DNA of 64,000 nucleotides from Iris pallida (taxonomy: Eukaryota > Streptophyta > Magnoliopsida > Asparagales > Iridaceae), in assembly GCA_029216955.1 (NCBI GenBank), contig JANAVB010003400.1, forward strand, positions 18,059,451 through 18,123,450, given 5' to 3'. Under the pieces are notes generated by a model. The model did not search any database, had not been told where the DNA came from, and worked only from the letters and a program-made list of their open reading frames with translations. Both the position numbers and the translations under genes were made by a program. Below, one piece after another: positions 12,920 through 28,831 of this stretch. Each line of letters starts with the position of its first letter. The stretch's first letter is position 1.

Positions 12920-12946
12920 GACCTGCATGGGCCACCACTAAAAACG
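12920..12946 (-). promoter_or_regulatory. Probable primer-binding region, minus-strand element
   Basis: Directly inside the 5' LTR end the minus strand reads CGTTTTTAGTGGTGGCCCAT and continues GCAGG. The same sequence follows LTR-A of the plus-strand element at 18,678. The TGGTGGCCCATGC part begins with TGG, as a tRNA-complementary site must. I could not assign the tRNA. Confidence 0.5.
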
Positions 12947-13739
12947 TGTCACGATCCGCACTCACTGTGAGGGTACGAGAACGTAACAACGCCCAGCCTA
13001 CGCCGCAGTGTCGACGGTAGAACGTTGTCCTAGGTCACAACTTCTAACAATATAATGCTAAACAGTTTATACTCCCCGAATGGGGGTGACATAGCAGAAA
13101 GTAAACTCAATCACAACTAAGGCACAAAGATAAGATAGAAGATCGATAGATAGATACTGTTGAAAAGAAAGGAAATCCACAAGTACAAACAGAGAGTCTA
13201 AGTGTCTAAGATAAGTACATATCCCAAGTATCAAATATATACAATCATCCAGAGAGTAAAGTAAATGAAAACATCCTAGTCTAAAGGAGTGTCATCTACT
13301 GCTAGTGGGACCTGCTGCTGGTCCAGGTCCAAACACTCATCTAAGGTAGCACCGTAAAAGGTATCCACACAGGCCTCCTCCTCGTCCTCTGTAATATTTT
13401 CAACAGGTCCAGTCAGGACAGGAGCGAGCACAATACATCTCAACAGTTCATAGCAGATTAGAAAATATAATCATACAGTAAAGTAAGATACAGGAACTGA
13501 AAGAAAGTACATGATGTAAACAGAGAAAGCTGTAATGGAAATATATACTGTAAATAGAGAACTATCAGTGGCTAGTGAGTCAGAGTACAATATAAACATG
13601 TGAATGGCATAGGAGATTCTGATGAGACACTACGGAGGTGATCAGGTGAGATATACTTGGATATTATTCATATGTCCACTTCTACTCCCCCGTACCCCCA
13701 ATCAATACACAAGGATCCAGCCAGGTTATGTTATGATTC
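12947..13739 (-). repeat. 5' LTR of minus-strand element, first part
   Basis: Collinear with 4,871-5,662, with scattered single-base differences. It stops at a junction sharing TTC with the plus-strand element's internal sequence (13,737-13,739). The LTR continues at 25,134, which corresponds to 6,331, so about 670 bp of LTR are missing across the nested insertion. Confidence 0.85.
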
Positions 13740-13952
13740 CTTTCCCATCTTGTTGTATGATTCCATTAGTTCCTGTCAGGATATGCTTGTGATGTGCTAG
13801 ATAGTGTAGTTACCATGTTCAAGACTGTGGAATCACGACCAGTAGGACTATGATTGCATGTTATCTTTTGACTCTGATTGACTGGGGTTTGACCTTGGAG
13901 GAGTACGACTATCTTAATTTCGAGGACGAAATTTCTCTAAGGAGGGTAGACT
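13740..13952 (+). repeat. Truncated 3' end of a gag-element internal region
   Basis: About 215 bp nearly identical to 20,240-20,451, the segment between the gag stop and LTR-B. It includes the chromovirus-type 3' signature (TTTCGAGGACGAAATTTCTC, then GGAGGGTAGA, a polypurine tract). Its presence in front of LTR-A means that LTR-A was once a 3' LTR of an upstream copy, i.e. the structure was LTR-gag-LTR-gag-LTR before a deletion. Confidence 0.85.
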
Positions 13953-16368
13953 TGTAACACCCAGTTTTCTGAAATTGGGGTATTTTTGAAAAATTATTAT
14001 TTTTATTATTTATTAATGGTATTTTAGTCATGATATGATTTTTGGTGATTTTAGTTAATTTAAAACTATTTTCTAAGTCATGGCTTATGACTTTGTGATT
14101 TTACTAGTATAACCCTAGTGTAAACCCTAGAGATTTCATAACCTAGAGACTAACCATGACCTGTAAGCCTAACCATGTGATTACGATATCAAATTACCAC
14201 TTTTTAGTCAAAAGGGTATTTTGGTAATTTATTAGAAATTATTTGGATTTATGTAGTTTATTATTATTTAATTAGTTGATTAGTGTCATGTTAGCTCCTA
14301 ACCTACTTTAGCACTAATCTAGAGATTAGTCACTAACCTAGGAGGCTAATGCTAGATATTAGCTTATGTGTAAATATCTTAGGTTGGAAATATCTAAGAT
14401 ATTACTTTCTTAGATATTTAGAAAACCTAGAAATATCTATCTACCTAGTCAAAGCCTTAGGAGCTAAGTTTGCTAAGGTGGATGAACCCTAAATATCTAC
14501 CCCTACCCTAACCATGGCAGCCAACCCTACCCCCCCCACCATATATATGCACCCCCCTTCATTCATGCTTCTTTTATTACTCTTAAAAACCTTGATTTTT
14601 CCCTCAACTTCACACCCTCACCACTTAACCAATTTGACTCCAAATTGAGCCAAACTTCTTGCATTGGAACCCCCTACCATTGAGGATGCTAAGGGGAGCT
14701 AGCTAGCTAGGTTGCATAGCATTTTGGGCACCATCAAGTGAAGAGGACCCCCCCCCCCCAAAACCTTGTTTTCATTGAGTTTTGCACTCATAGGTAAATA
14801 TCCCTAAACCTAGTTAATATTGTGTTTTCTCTTCATAATTGCATGCATATAGGTATACCCTAACTGTGTGTCAAGTTTGGTAGGATATGGATTGGGTTTG
14901 GTGTCCGTATCGGACACGTATCTGTGTGTTTAATTAAGTGTTTGGTGAAATGTTACTATGGTTTAAAAGTTGTTGTTTTCCAAAACAAATTACATTTTTG
15001 GGTAGACCTAGGCTTGTAGGACACAACCCTAGTTGACTGAGCACGAAATCGTATCGTGTTCGTGTCCAAATTGGACACGAACACACTGTTAAACACCATA
15101 CTGTGCACACTTAGTTCCCCTGCTACCCGACACAGATTTCTTCGTGTCCACGCCACGTGGACACGTGCCACTTGGCACAGAGGTGGGGGCACCCTCTGAC
15201 AAGCCCCCCCTCGAGTTTCGTGACACTTCATGTCGTGTCGAGTGAGAAATTCGACACACACTGACCGTGCACTACACTGCACACAGTGTAAAACACACAC
15301 TGACACGGCCTTCGTGTCGTATCTAGACACGACGTGGACACAAAGTGTCAGGCCTAAACCCTAGCCCTAGACCTAGGCTACACCCTGACACGAGCACGAC
15401 ACGTATCGATGTGTGTGTCGTGTCCACGAGGCTCTGTCCTCGCTGCACGAGACTGCGCCACGCGCATGTTCAGTCCCCTGCTGTTCGGGACTCACGTAGG
15501 ATACGACACGACATGTGGTGGGGTGACACTTGGTGGACACGAGGGGGCAATATCTGCGAATATGCCCCCCAAGTTTTGTGTCTTCTAGTGCAGTGTCGGA
15601 CACGAATTCGTGCGTGCATTAAATTTGCACTGACAGCACACACGTGGAAAATTGAGCTCTGATACGGGCTCGGACATGACACTGTGTGACACTTGGACAC
15701 GTATCAGGCTGTGGGACACCTAGACCTACCCTAGGCGAACCTACACACGTGTGCACGAGACACATGGACACGTGTGTCGTGTCCTACACGCGTGTGCACC
15801 TTAGCACGACACTGTGCACTGTCAATTTACCCGATTTGGGTTTTTGACCACTGGACACGCCGTGTCGTATCGTGGTTGACTCCCATGGACACACACGACA
15901 CGTGTACACATGGGAACACGATTACCAACCCTTGGTTTTGAGTATTAGCTAGGTTTTTGCATCGAATTTGGTTTTTCTCCCCACTGTTCAGTTATGAACA
16001 GTATTTACTATTTTTTTCAGTATTTTAAAATGAAATTCAAATTGATTTTTATGTATGTATATACGTATTTTTGGGTGTATATATATTGTATACATATGTA
16101 TATATGTATATGTGTGTGTATGTGAGTATGTGAGTGTATATATGTGTGTGTAGGTATAGATATAGGTATGTATGTATATATATATATATATATGCATATA
16201 TGTATGTGTGAGTTTGGTCCCCCTATCTCAGATTTCTGAGATTTAAACCCCCTTGCTGTCATGACACTCACTCTAGTACACACACACATATGTTCACACA
16301 CATGACACCCTCACACTCTCACTCTCCTTTCACTCCCTCTCTCTACCTATATATGTATATATGTTATG

Positions 16369-16411
<43 letters not shown>

Positions 16412-18677
16412 TATATATATATATGTTATATATATATAAGGGTATTATATATATGTGAATGGGTATATATATATATATTTAGTTGGTTATGTATATAGAT
16501 ATTGGTATATGTATAGTTGGGTATATATGGTATTATATAAGTTGGGTATATGGTGTATACATTGTAGATATGTATATATGTATGAGATGGCCTATGTATA
16601 TATATATTGTATAGATATGAGTATATATCTAAGATACCTATATATATGTGTTAGTGTCCTAGATTCAATAGCCTATGGTTAGTAGCAAGTTAGGATTGAC
16701 CAATAGGTCTAGTAGACCTAGTTTAACTAGCAAGTTGACCCTTGTTGACCATTGTTGACCAAATTCAACCATAGGTCAAACCATGACCTAACTGACCTAG
16801 AAATGACTTGGATGAACATAGAAGGACTATTTGACTAAGGTTTGACTAAACCCTGACTAGATGATTAGGTTGACCATATGGATTATGAGGGTAATCATAT
16901 ATAGATGAAGATATGTATGGGGTTAAGTGAGATACTTAGGAGTTGTGTCATGATTTGTGTTAGCCTTAGAAATTGACTAGAAGTTGACCATTAGTCAAGA
17001 TTGACCTGATTACCTTATTGACTAGTCTGTGATTAACCGAAACCTTAGTTAGTCTAAGATTGACCTAGACTTTGACCTAGCTTGACCATGTTGACTAGTA
17101 TTGACTAATCTGACCATTATTGACTAAACCCTAGATAACTTGACTAGTTTGGCTAGAATATTTGACCAAGAGTTGACTTTAACCTAGATTAGACTTGTTT
17201 AACTTTGTTTGATCTTGTATGACTTAGTTTAACTTCTTGTGATCTAGTATGACTTAATTTGACTTAGTTTGACTGTAGTGTTGACCAAGTTTGACTTTGA
17301 CCTAGATTGGCTTAGAATTCATATAGATTGCATCGTGGATTTCATTTACCATCATTTTGGACATGTCATAACTGTATTGCTCTATTTTAGGACATTGTGA
17401 CCCTGGTACAGACATCTGATATTATATTACTCTTTCCAGAGTAACAAGCGAGTACATTCTCTGATAGTTCTCTCATTTATTTGTCGATTACTGTATTTCA
17501 GTTCTAGTTAGTTCTATATGATTTTCTGTATCAACACGTATGGATATTTCTGGATTCATGTATCGACACATACCTTACTTGCTGGCCTTTATTACTGGAG
17601 TCATTGGTATCATTCCGAAATCATTTCTGGAATCATCATGTATTGGCCAGACCCATCTCGATTCTTTTGTCGATTTTGGATTCACTTGCTGGGCGGGGAA
17701 ATATTGTGTAAGACATGTAGACATACCCCAAATTTGGAATCTTTTACTGGAATCTACCGGAAGCATAGCCATCTCTTGCCCGATCAATAAGAGATGTGCC
17801 TGATACCTACAGCCGTTTACATGTCGACCTCAGTATTTTAAAACACACTGTTAGATCATAGTTGGACTCACCCTGGATTCATTGATCACTGTTGGACTCT
17901 TCTTGTACTGGAAATCATCTGGTATCGGATTATATGGACTGGACTCACACTGGGATTATATTAGACTTATATCGTACTGTCTGGACTCGTACATATTATT
18001 CTAGTTCAGTTAGCTTTTATTACGGTCTTCATTGCCATGATTCTTCTCTTGTTTTAGTTACCTTTCTTTTTTGTATCTTACTGTGTCTCTATGCCATCAT
18101 TACCTGTATAAAACTGCCATGCTCATCAATAAAACTGTCTATAACTGCTTTATAGTTCTTTGTCATTTACTTGAGTTTTTTTAGATGAGTTGTACTCGTT
18201 CCCATCCTGATTGGACCTGTTGAAAATATTACAGATGATAATCCTGAGGACACATGCCCTACTTACCATGGACCTGGCGAGGGATTAGCTACCTTTGGTT
18301 CCGACTCTCAGGAGTGATTCAGGAGATTAGCTAGTAGACTACTTTAGCTTTCATGTTTTGACTTGTTGTATTAAAGTTAATATATTGAGTTTGTATTAAG
18401 TTTGTTTGAGACTTTGTTGTATTATTTTAGTAGTTAGTTGTTGTTGTCTTTAATTCCTTAGGTATAACTTCTGTGTTATCTTTTCGTGTTTTAGACTGTG
18501 ATTGAGTATATCCTACCCTTTACTTGTCCTCCATTCGGAGCTGATATCTGGACAAGTACATTTTATTCACTGCATGAGTTTAGTTAGCAACCTAGGACAG
18601 CTTACTACCGTCGATACTGCGGCGTAGGCTGGACGTACCCACTTCTCGTGCCCCTATACTGGGTGCAGGTCGTGACA
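13953..18677 (+). repeat. LTR-A of the gag-only gypsy element
   Basis: A 4,725-bp LTR, TGTAACACCC..GGTCGTGACA. TATA-like ATATATATGC lies near 14,541, about 0.6 kb in. A GACAC/GTGTC-dense tract follows (15,040-15,920), then (TA)n/(TG)n repeats (16,080-16,640), a tract with more than twenty TTGAC[C/T] (16,690-17,310) and an AATAAAA near 18,127. It is almost the same as LTR-B but keeps about 100 bp (around 17,060-17,170) that LTR-B lacks. Confidence 0.92.
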
Positions 18678-18705
18678 CGTTTTTAGTGGTGGCCCATGCA
18701 GGTCT
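18678..18705 (+). promoter_or_regulatory. Probable primer-binding region, gag-only element
   Basis: Immediately after LTR-A: CGTTTTTAGTGGTGGCCCAT then GCAGGTC, the same as the site inside the minus-strand element. The shared site suggests both use the same priming tRNA and the same trans-acting polymerase. Confidence 0.5.
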
Positions 18706-18923
18706 CGAGACTAAATTGTTTGGTTACGTTATTGTACCATGCATGCCTGCAATTAGGAACTTAAGGTAATTAGACAACATTAGGAATGACGCTTAGAACA
18801 CCTAGAGGAATACTAGGATTGCAACATAGGAAATACATCACATGCTTGCTATTATAATTAGATTTTCTTGTCTATGATTGTTTTGCTTTAAAGAGTCCTT
18901 ATAAGTCTTTTTATTGTAATTAG

Positions 18924-20258
18924 ATGGTGCTTACTCGTTCATCCCGGTATGTCTCACCTGAGAATGGCATACTCCCCATCCAGTCAGCTGACCAGTTGAC
19001 TGATACAACTCCACCTACCACTTTCCCCCATTCCACAGATCCACAAACCCAGATATCTCTACCACCTTCCATCTCACAGGCTCAGCAGGACCCAATACTT
19101 CCACCATCCCCTATCACTATACCTACCCAGGCTTCCGTCACACTCGACGGGAACCAACTGCTCATTCTGATCCAGGGGTTCCTAGCAACCCATCAGGAGC
19201 AGACCACCCTACTCTGCCAGAGCATGGAGCATTCTGAAGAACGTACCATGGTCCCACCACCTGTAGAGCCGCGGCAGAGAGCGGGGACGATCAAGGACTT
19301 CATGGGTCTGAATCCCAAGGAGTTCTTAGGGACTGAGGGCATAGTAGTAGCAGATGACTGGTTAGACTTGGTAGAGAGGAAGCTCATTGGAGTTAGGATG
19401 CCGGATGACCTCCAGGTCGAGGTAGCGGAATTTTTGCTGATAGACTTGGCTGGAGTTTGGTTCCGAAATGAGCCGTTATTCGCGAGAGGGAGAGCCACTT
19501 GGGATCAGTTCAAGACCCAGTTCAAGAAAAAATTCTTCTCGACTACCGCTAGGGTAGCCATGGGGCTACGATTCCAGAACATCCAGCAGGGGAACCGTTC
19601 TGTCGACGAGTATGCGGCAGAGTTTAGTCGCCTGAGCCGTTTTGCTCCTAGTTTGGTTGCTGACCCTGAGGAGATGACGCGTAGGTTTTGCCATGGTCTA
19701 GTTCCATATATTGGCATTCTTATAGTGGCGAACGGTATGACTGACTACTACCAGAGCTTAGAGTTAGCCCGGAGTATCGATGAGCGTCTTCTATCTTGCA
19801 AGAGGCCGGCTTCTGTACACATTGAGGGACCCTCCAAGCGTCAGGCTTTCCAGCAGAAAGTGCCGACGTTACACCAGCAGACATATCATCCTCCCACACC
19901 ACATCATTCGACCTCGCCAGTTAGAGCCCCGGGACCCCAGCAGCAGAGGCCATTTCAGCAGGTGCAGCATCAGTATCGGGATCAGGACCCAAAGACGATC
20001 AGTTGTTCATACTGCAGGAAGCAGGGGCACATCAGAGAGCAGTGTAGGAAGAGGCTGAAGGTTTGCTATACCTGTGGGTCAGATACCCACCAGAAGATGG
20101 ATTGTCCTATTGCACCTCCTTATAAGGGAGCTAGGCCACCTGTAACTCAGTACCAGAGGGGTGGAGCTTTTGCGATGATGGTCGAGGAGACCAACGCTGC
20201 AGGTGATGGGTTAGCAGGTTTGTCTTTTCTGTCCTTCCTTTCCCATCTTGTTGTATGA
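18924..20258 (+). CDS. gag: Gag polyprotein of a gag-only Ty3/gypsy element
   Basis: An intact 444-codon frame starting MVLTRSSRYVSPENG. The N-terminal ~100 residues are P/T/Q-rich. Residues ~120-290 match the plant retrotransposon gag (capsid) family: DDWLDLVERKLIGVRMPDD, WDQFKTQFKKKFFSTT, GNRSVDEYAAEFSRLSRFAP. A basic/Q-rich linker leads to two zinc knuckles near residues 362-397, CSYCRKQGHIREQC and CYTCGSDTHQKMDC. Gag forms the cytoplasmic virus-like particle that packages element RNA. The stop is followed by only ~190 bp before LTR-B, so no protease, reverse transcriptase or integrase is encoded. This matches elements called TR-GAG. An open gag beside similar LTRs suggests recent activity helped in trans. 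Confidence 0.9.
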   Translation: MVLTRSSRYVSPENGILPIQSADQLTDTTPPTTFPHSTDPQTQISLPPSISQAQQDPILPPSPITIPTQASVTLDGNQLLILIQGFLATHQEQTTLLCQSMEHSEERTMVPPPVEPRQRAGTIKDFMGLNPKEFLGTEGIVVADDWLDLVERKLIGVRMPDDLQVEVAEFLLIDLAGVWFRNEPLFARGRATWDQFKTQFKKKFFSTTARVAMGLRFQNIQQGNRSVDEYAAEFSRLSRFAPSLVADPEEMTRRFCHGLVPYIGILIVANGMTDYYQSLELARSIDERLLSCKRPASVHIEGPSKRQAFQQKVPTLHQQTYHPPTPHHSTSPVRAPGPQQQRPFQQVQHQYRDQDPKTISCSYCRKQGHIREQCRKRLKVCYTCGSDTHQKMDCPIAPPYKGARPPVTQYQRGGAFAMMVEETNAAGDGLAGLSFLSFLSHLVV

Positions 20259-20451
20259 TTCCATTAGTACCTGTCAGGATATGCTTGTGATGTGCTAGAT
20301 AGTGTAGTTATCCTGTTCAAGACTGTGGAATCACGACCAGTAGGACTATGATTGCATGTTATCTTTTGACTCTGATTGACTGGGGGTTTGACCTTGGAGG
20401 AGTACGACTATCTTAATTTCGAGGACGAAATTTCTCTAAGGAGTGTAGACT

Positions 20452-25133
<4,682 letters not shown>

Positions 25134-27916
25134 GCTAGTATATCAAGCCCATACAACCTATACAACACAAAGTCAAACCAACATCACACAACCTATTATT
25201 GCATCTAGGCCTACACATGGAAATCACATAATATATACATATATTTTTTTTATATGTATTATATATATACATGTGTGGTATACATATAGGTAGCCTATAT
25301 ATATATTTATATATATATATAGGCTACCTATATGTATACCACACATACATATATATAATACATATATAATAGTACACACACATATTATAATATATATGAT
25401 ACCTACATATATACATAATATACTTTATATATTAGATACACATACATATTTATATACATTACATTATATATATATATATATACATAGGAAGATAGAAAGA
25501 TAGAGAGTTAGAAAGAGTGAGGTAAAGGGAGAGTGACTAGTGTGTGATAGAGAGTGAGTGTGTGTATGCGTGTTGCACAGGAAAAATAGTGAAGTGTGTG
25601 AGAGTGCAATGTGTGTGTGAGGGAATGTGAGGGTGTTACATCTCAGTCTAAAACTGGACAGTGAAGAGTGTCCCAGGTTTCAATGTCCTACTTGTGTGGG
25701 TGATGAGCTAAGGGTGTGTGAGGAGTACATAGTGACAGGAAATAAAATGGCCTGCGTGTGTGTATGAGAATATGTGTGAGTGTGTGAGCAGTGAGATCAG
25801 AAATGTGTGTGCATAACAGATGTGTGTGGCATGGTGAGTTAACTAGGAAGTTAAACTCATGATTCAGGTATTCTGGAACTTGACAGGAGAATTAGAACAA
25901 CAATCTCACAACTCAAACCCCAAAGTCCATTCATGAGTCCCAATTGATATGGCATCAACCTATACATATGGGCAAATCCTGATTTCTAACATTCATACAC
26001 AGTTAGAATATGAATTTCAAATTCAGCAATGAAGCTAACAGCATGTATCAGTAACAGTGATATCCTATAGTCAAAATCCCATATTCTAATCTCAGTTAAA
26101 AAAAAGAAAGGGAAATCAATTCAGTTCAACCCACAACTATCTCAGGTTTACACATTTAACAGGATATCAACATAATCTCAGTTTTTAGAAATTATAGGAA
26201 AGGAACCCAACTCAGTCCAATTTTCAGTCCCAATACTTCCTATTTCAATTCGAAACCCAAAACTCAATGAAACCACCTCAAAATTGGCATACATGTAGAT
26301 TACATATAGGAGAAAAATATTAGGGACTTAAACATGCAATTAACAGCATTAAACTAACTAAAATGGATGCTAAATCCAAATTTGAAAACTGGAAAATCAG
26401 TGAAGAATCACAATTTTCAGAAAATAGGGTAAATGTAAATATCAATTGAAACTAAGGTAAAATATCAAAACAGTGGTTGGTAATGATAGACAATAATGTG
26501 CTCGTGTCCAACATGCTGTTCGTGTCCCACCATAATGACACAACGTGTCCAAAACAAGAAAATAGAATGTATCAGACAGTGCAATAAGGACAGTGTCGTG
26601 CAGAGGTGTCGAGCACAAAAAGACACAACGTGTCCACCCCCAGGTCTCGTGGTCGTGTCCACACCTAGGTTAGGTCTAGGTGCACGTGTCCAAATGCCTA
26701 TAATGTGTCCACGGTGTAGCGTGTTCGTGATACAAACTCGTATCAGAGAGCAACACTCTCGCGTGCACAGTCCAGGCCACGACCAGTGCGGGTTAGTTAT
26801 CTCACCCGACACAGATCCAAGGGACACGAGACTTGGGGAGTGTCGTGTCAGACACTGCCCCAAGCTCTGTGTCAAAAATCATGCGTCCACGTGTCCTGGA
26901 TAGCTCGTACGAGCACGCGAGTAGCAGGGCATTCCTGTACACGTGCGCACGGCCGTGTCCAAAGGTCCCAAGCGACACCAAAACGACACGAGACACGTTC
27001 AGTCGACCAAAAACACTTAAGCCACATCAAATCAATAATTCCTATTCGGAAATAATTTGAAAACCAAATCGAAATGCCCTTTGGAGCATTTCATCAAACA
27101 CCCTCACTAGTGGACTGATACGTGTCCATTTAGGACACGAAATGGACACAAAATCCTACATAAATCTAGGGTTAGCTAGGGGACACCTAGATCTAGGTTA
27201 ATATGCAAAAATAACAGCATCTAATATAGAGTTTTAGGGATTTACCTATAGGTGTCAAAACTCCTCAAAAGCTCCAAAGAGGAGGTGTCTCCTTGCTCCC
27301 CAAACTTTACCAAATTGCTAACAAACTGAGAATAAAATATACAAACAGCAAGAATACCTAAATTAGAACCTATTGCAATTTGTTTGAGGGAAAAAGGAAT
27401 TAAAATGGAATTTCTATGAATTAATGAAGTTGGAGCATACCTCTCTTTCCAAATGAACTTTCCTAAAGAGGCTAGCCCTAATGGAAGAGAGTATTTATAG
27501 GGTAGGATTCCCAATGTAGGTGTGGCCGGCCAACTAATGTTAGGGTTAGGGTTTGGCAATAGCTAATGGGCTTTGGGCTTTGTTTCATAAGTTAAGGCTA
27601 GGTGATTTTCTATTGATCCCAAAACCACAAGTCGTGACTTATCTATTCTATGGTTAACTTGAGTCTAATGACTAACCATGGGTTAACTCTATTCTAACTA
27701 GGGTTACATGACCTAACCAAGTCCAAACACAACTAGGGTTAGCTTCTAGGTTAGTCTACCAAAGTCAACACTAGTCAAAGTCAACCTAGTCAACCATCAT
27801 TCAAATAATTCCAAAATAAATCCTAAAAATTCCCATAAATTCAAATAAATTATAATAAATTCAAATAACCTCAAAAATGACAAAAATACTCTCAAACTAG
27901 AAATGTGGTAGTGACA
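25134..27916 (-). repeat. 5' LTR of minus-strand element, second part
   Basis: Collinear with 6,331-9,106. It ends in GTAGTGACA and is followed by CTCAT and the Ulp1-like exon. The minus-strand TATA box CTATAAATACTC lies near 27,490-27,500. It differs from the other LTR by a long palindrome at 25,257-25,362 where the other has (TA)n. Confidence 0.88.
25257..25362. repeat. Long palindrome in minus-strand gypsy 5' LTR
   Basis: Arms of about 45 bp centred near 25,308: GTGTGGTATACATATAGGTA..CCTATATA pairs with its inverse TACCTATATGTATACCACAC, with a mismatch or two near the outer edge. Only the right arm exists in the other LTR (6,520-6,560), so the left arm is an inverted duplication. Confidence 0.85.
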
Positions 27917-28534
27917 CTCATCTTTCTTGGGAATACGATGCTCCTGTAAAGCTTCTTCAGCTCTTCATTTGCATCCCCCCAAAGTTGGAGGTCATCACAT
28001 TCTCTCAGTATTTTTCCATTTCTCACTAGTTCAGCCGTCTTGGGGTCCATCTTGGGTTTAGCAGATTCTTTCAATTCCGTCTTTTTATTTTTTTTCCTCG
28101 TCTCCCGGTTTTGGCTGGAGGTTTTGGTTTCAGAGCGACATTTGTCTTCCGCTTTTTATTAGCCTCTGCTGCTACTGTATTCTTCCCCATGGGAGTGAAA
28201 TCTTCATCGGCTACTGCCGAAGATGGTCTTCTCAACCTCCTTCCCCTCGTTGATCTTGTTGTGACTTCTTTTGGAGCAGCATGTTCAGCAGCTGGTTGAG
28301 TCTCCTCAAGCTGCAATGCTGCAGCCATGGCATTGAGATTAGCGATCTTTCCATCCTTTATCATGGCTTCATTCTGCAACAATTCAACTTGTTGCTGAAG
28401 CTTGCTTTTCTTATTAATGAGTATTTTATTTGCCTCTTTGAGCTTCTCGGTTGATTGAACTGGTATAAAATAAACAATAATGAAAAGTATGATATCAATC
28501 AATATATACTTTTTTTTAAAAAAGAAGGAAAAAA

Positions 28535-28831
28535 GATCATTCTCCGTGATCTTAACACGGGAAATGGCCATTCTTCGTAATTTTGACACGGAGAATGGCC
28601 ATTCTCCGTAATTTTAACACGGAGAATGGTCATTCTCCTACATCCTAACACGGGGAATGGTCATTCTACGTGATATGACAATGGAGAATGGTCATTCTCC
28701 GTAGAATGACCATTCTCCGTGACATTACAACGGGGAATGACCATTATCCTGCATAGACCACGGGGAATGGCCATTCTTCGATATATTAACACGGAGAATG
28801 GACATTATCCGTGATTTTAACACGAAAAATT
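28535..28831. repeat. Palindromic minisatellite array 3
   Basis: Nine to ten ~31-bp units in an intron of the Ulp1-like gene. Most have centre GGCC; some have GGTC or GACC. Two dyads stand back to back near 28,680-28,720 without the usual linker. Confidence 0.88.

Noticed and set aside
14520..14560. Independent host gene promoter at CCACCATATATATGC
   Set aside because: It lies at the expected TATA position of LTR-A and recurs in LTR-B; it belongs to the retrotransposon.
15345..15700. Open frames on both strands in the GACAC tract
   Set aside because: Motif-driven; no start context or domain, and LTR-B carries altered versions.
17518..18155. Short plus-strand frames conserved at 23,973-24,640
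   Set aside because: Conserved only because LTR-A and LTR-B are copies; they lie after the TTGACY tract in a non-coding LTR and have no domain.
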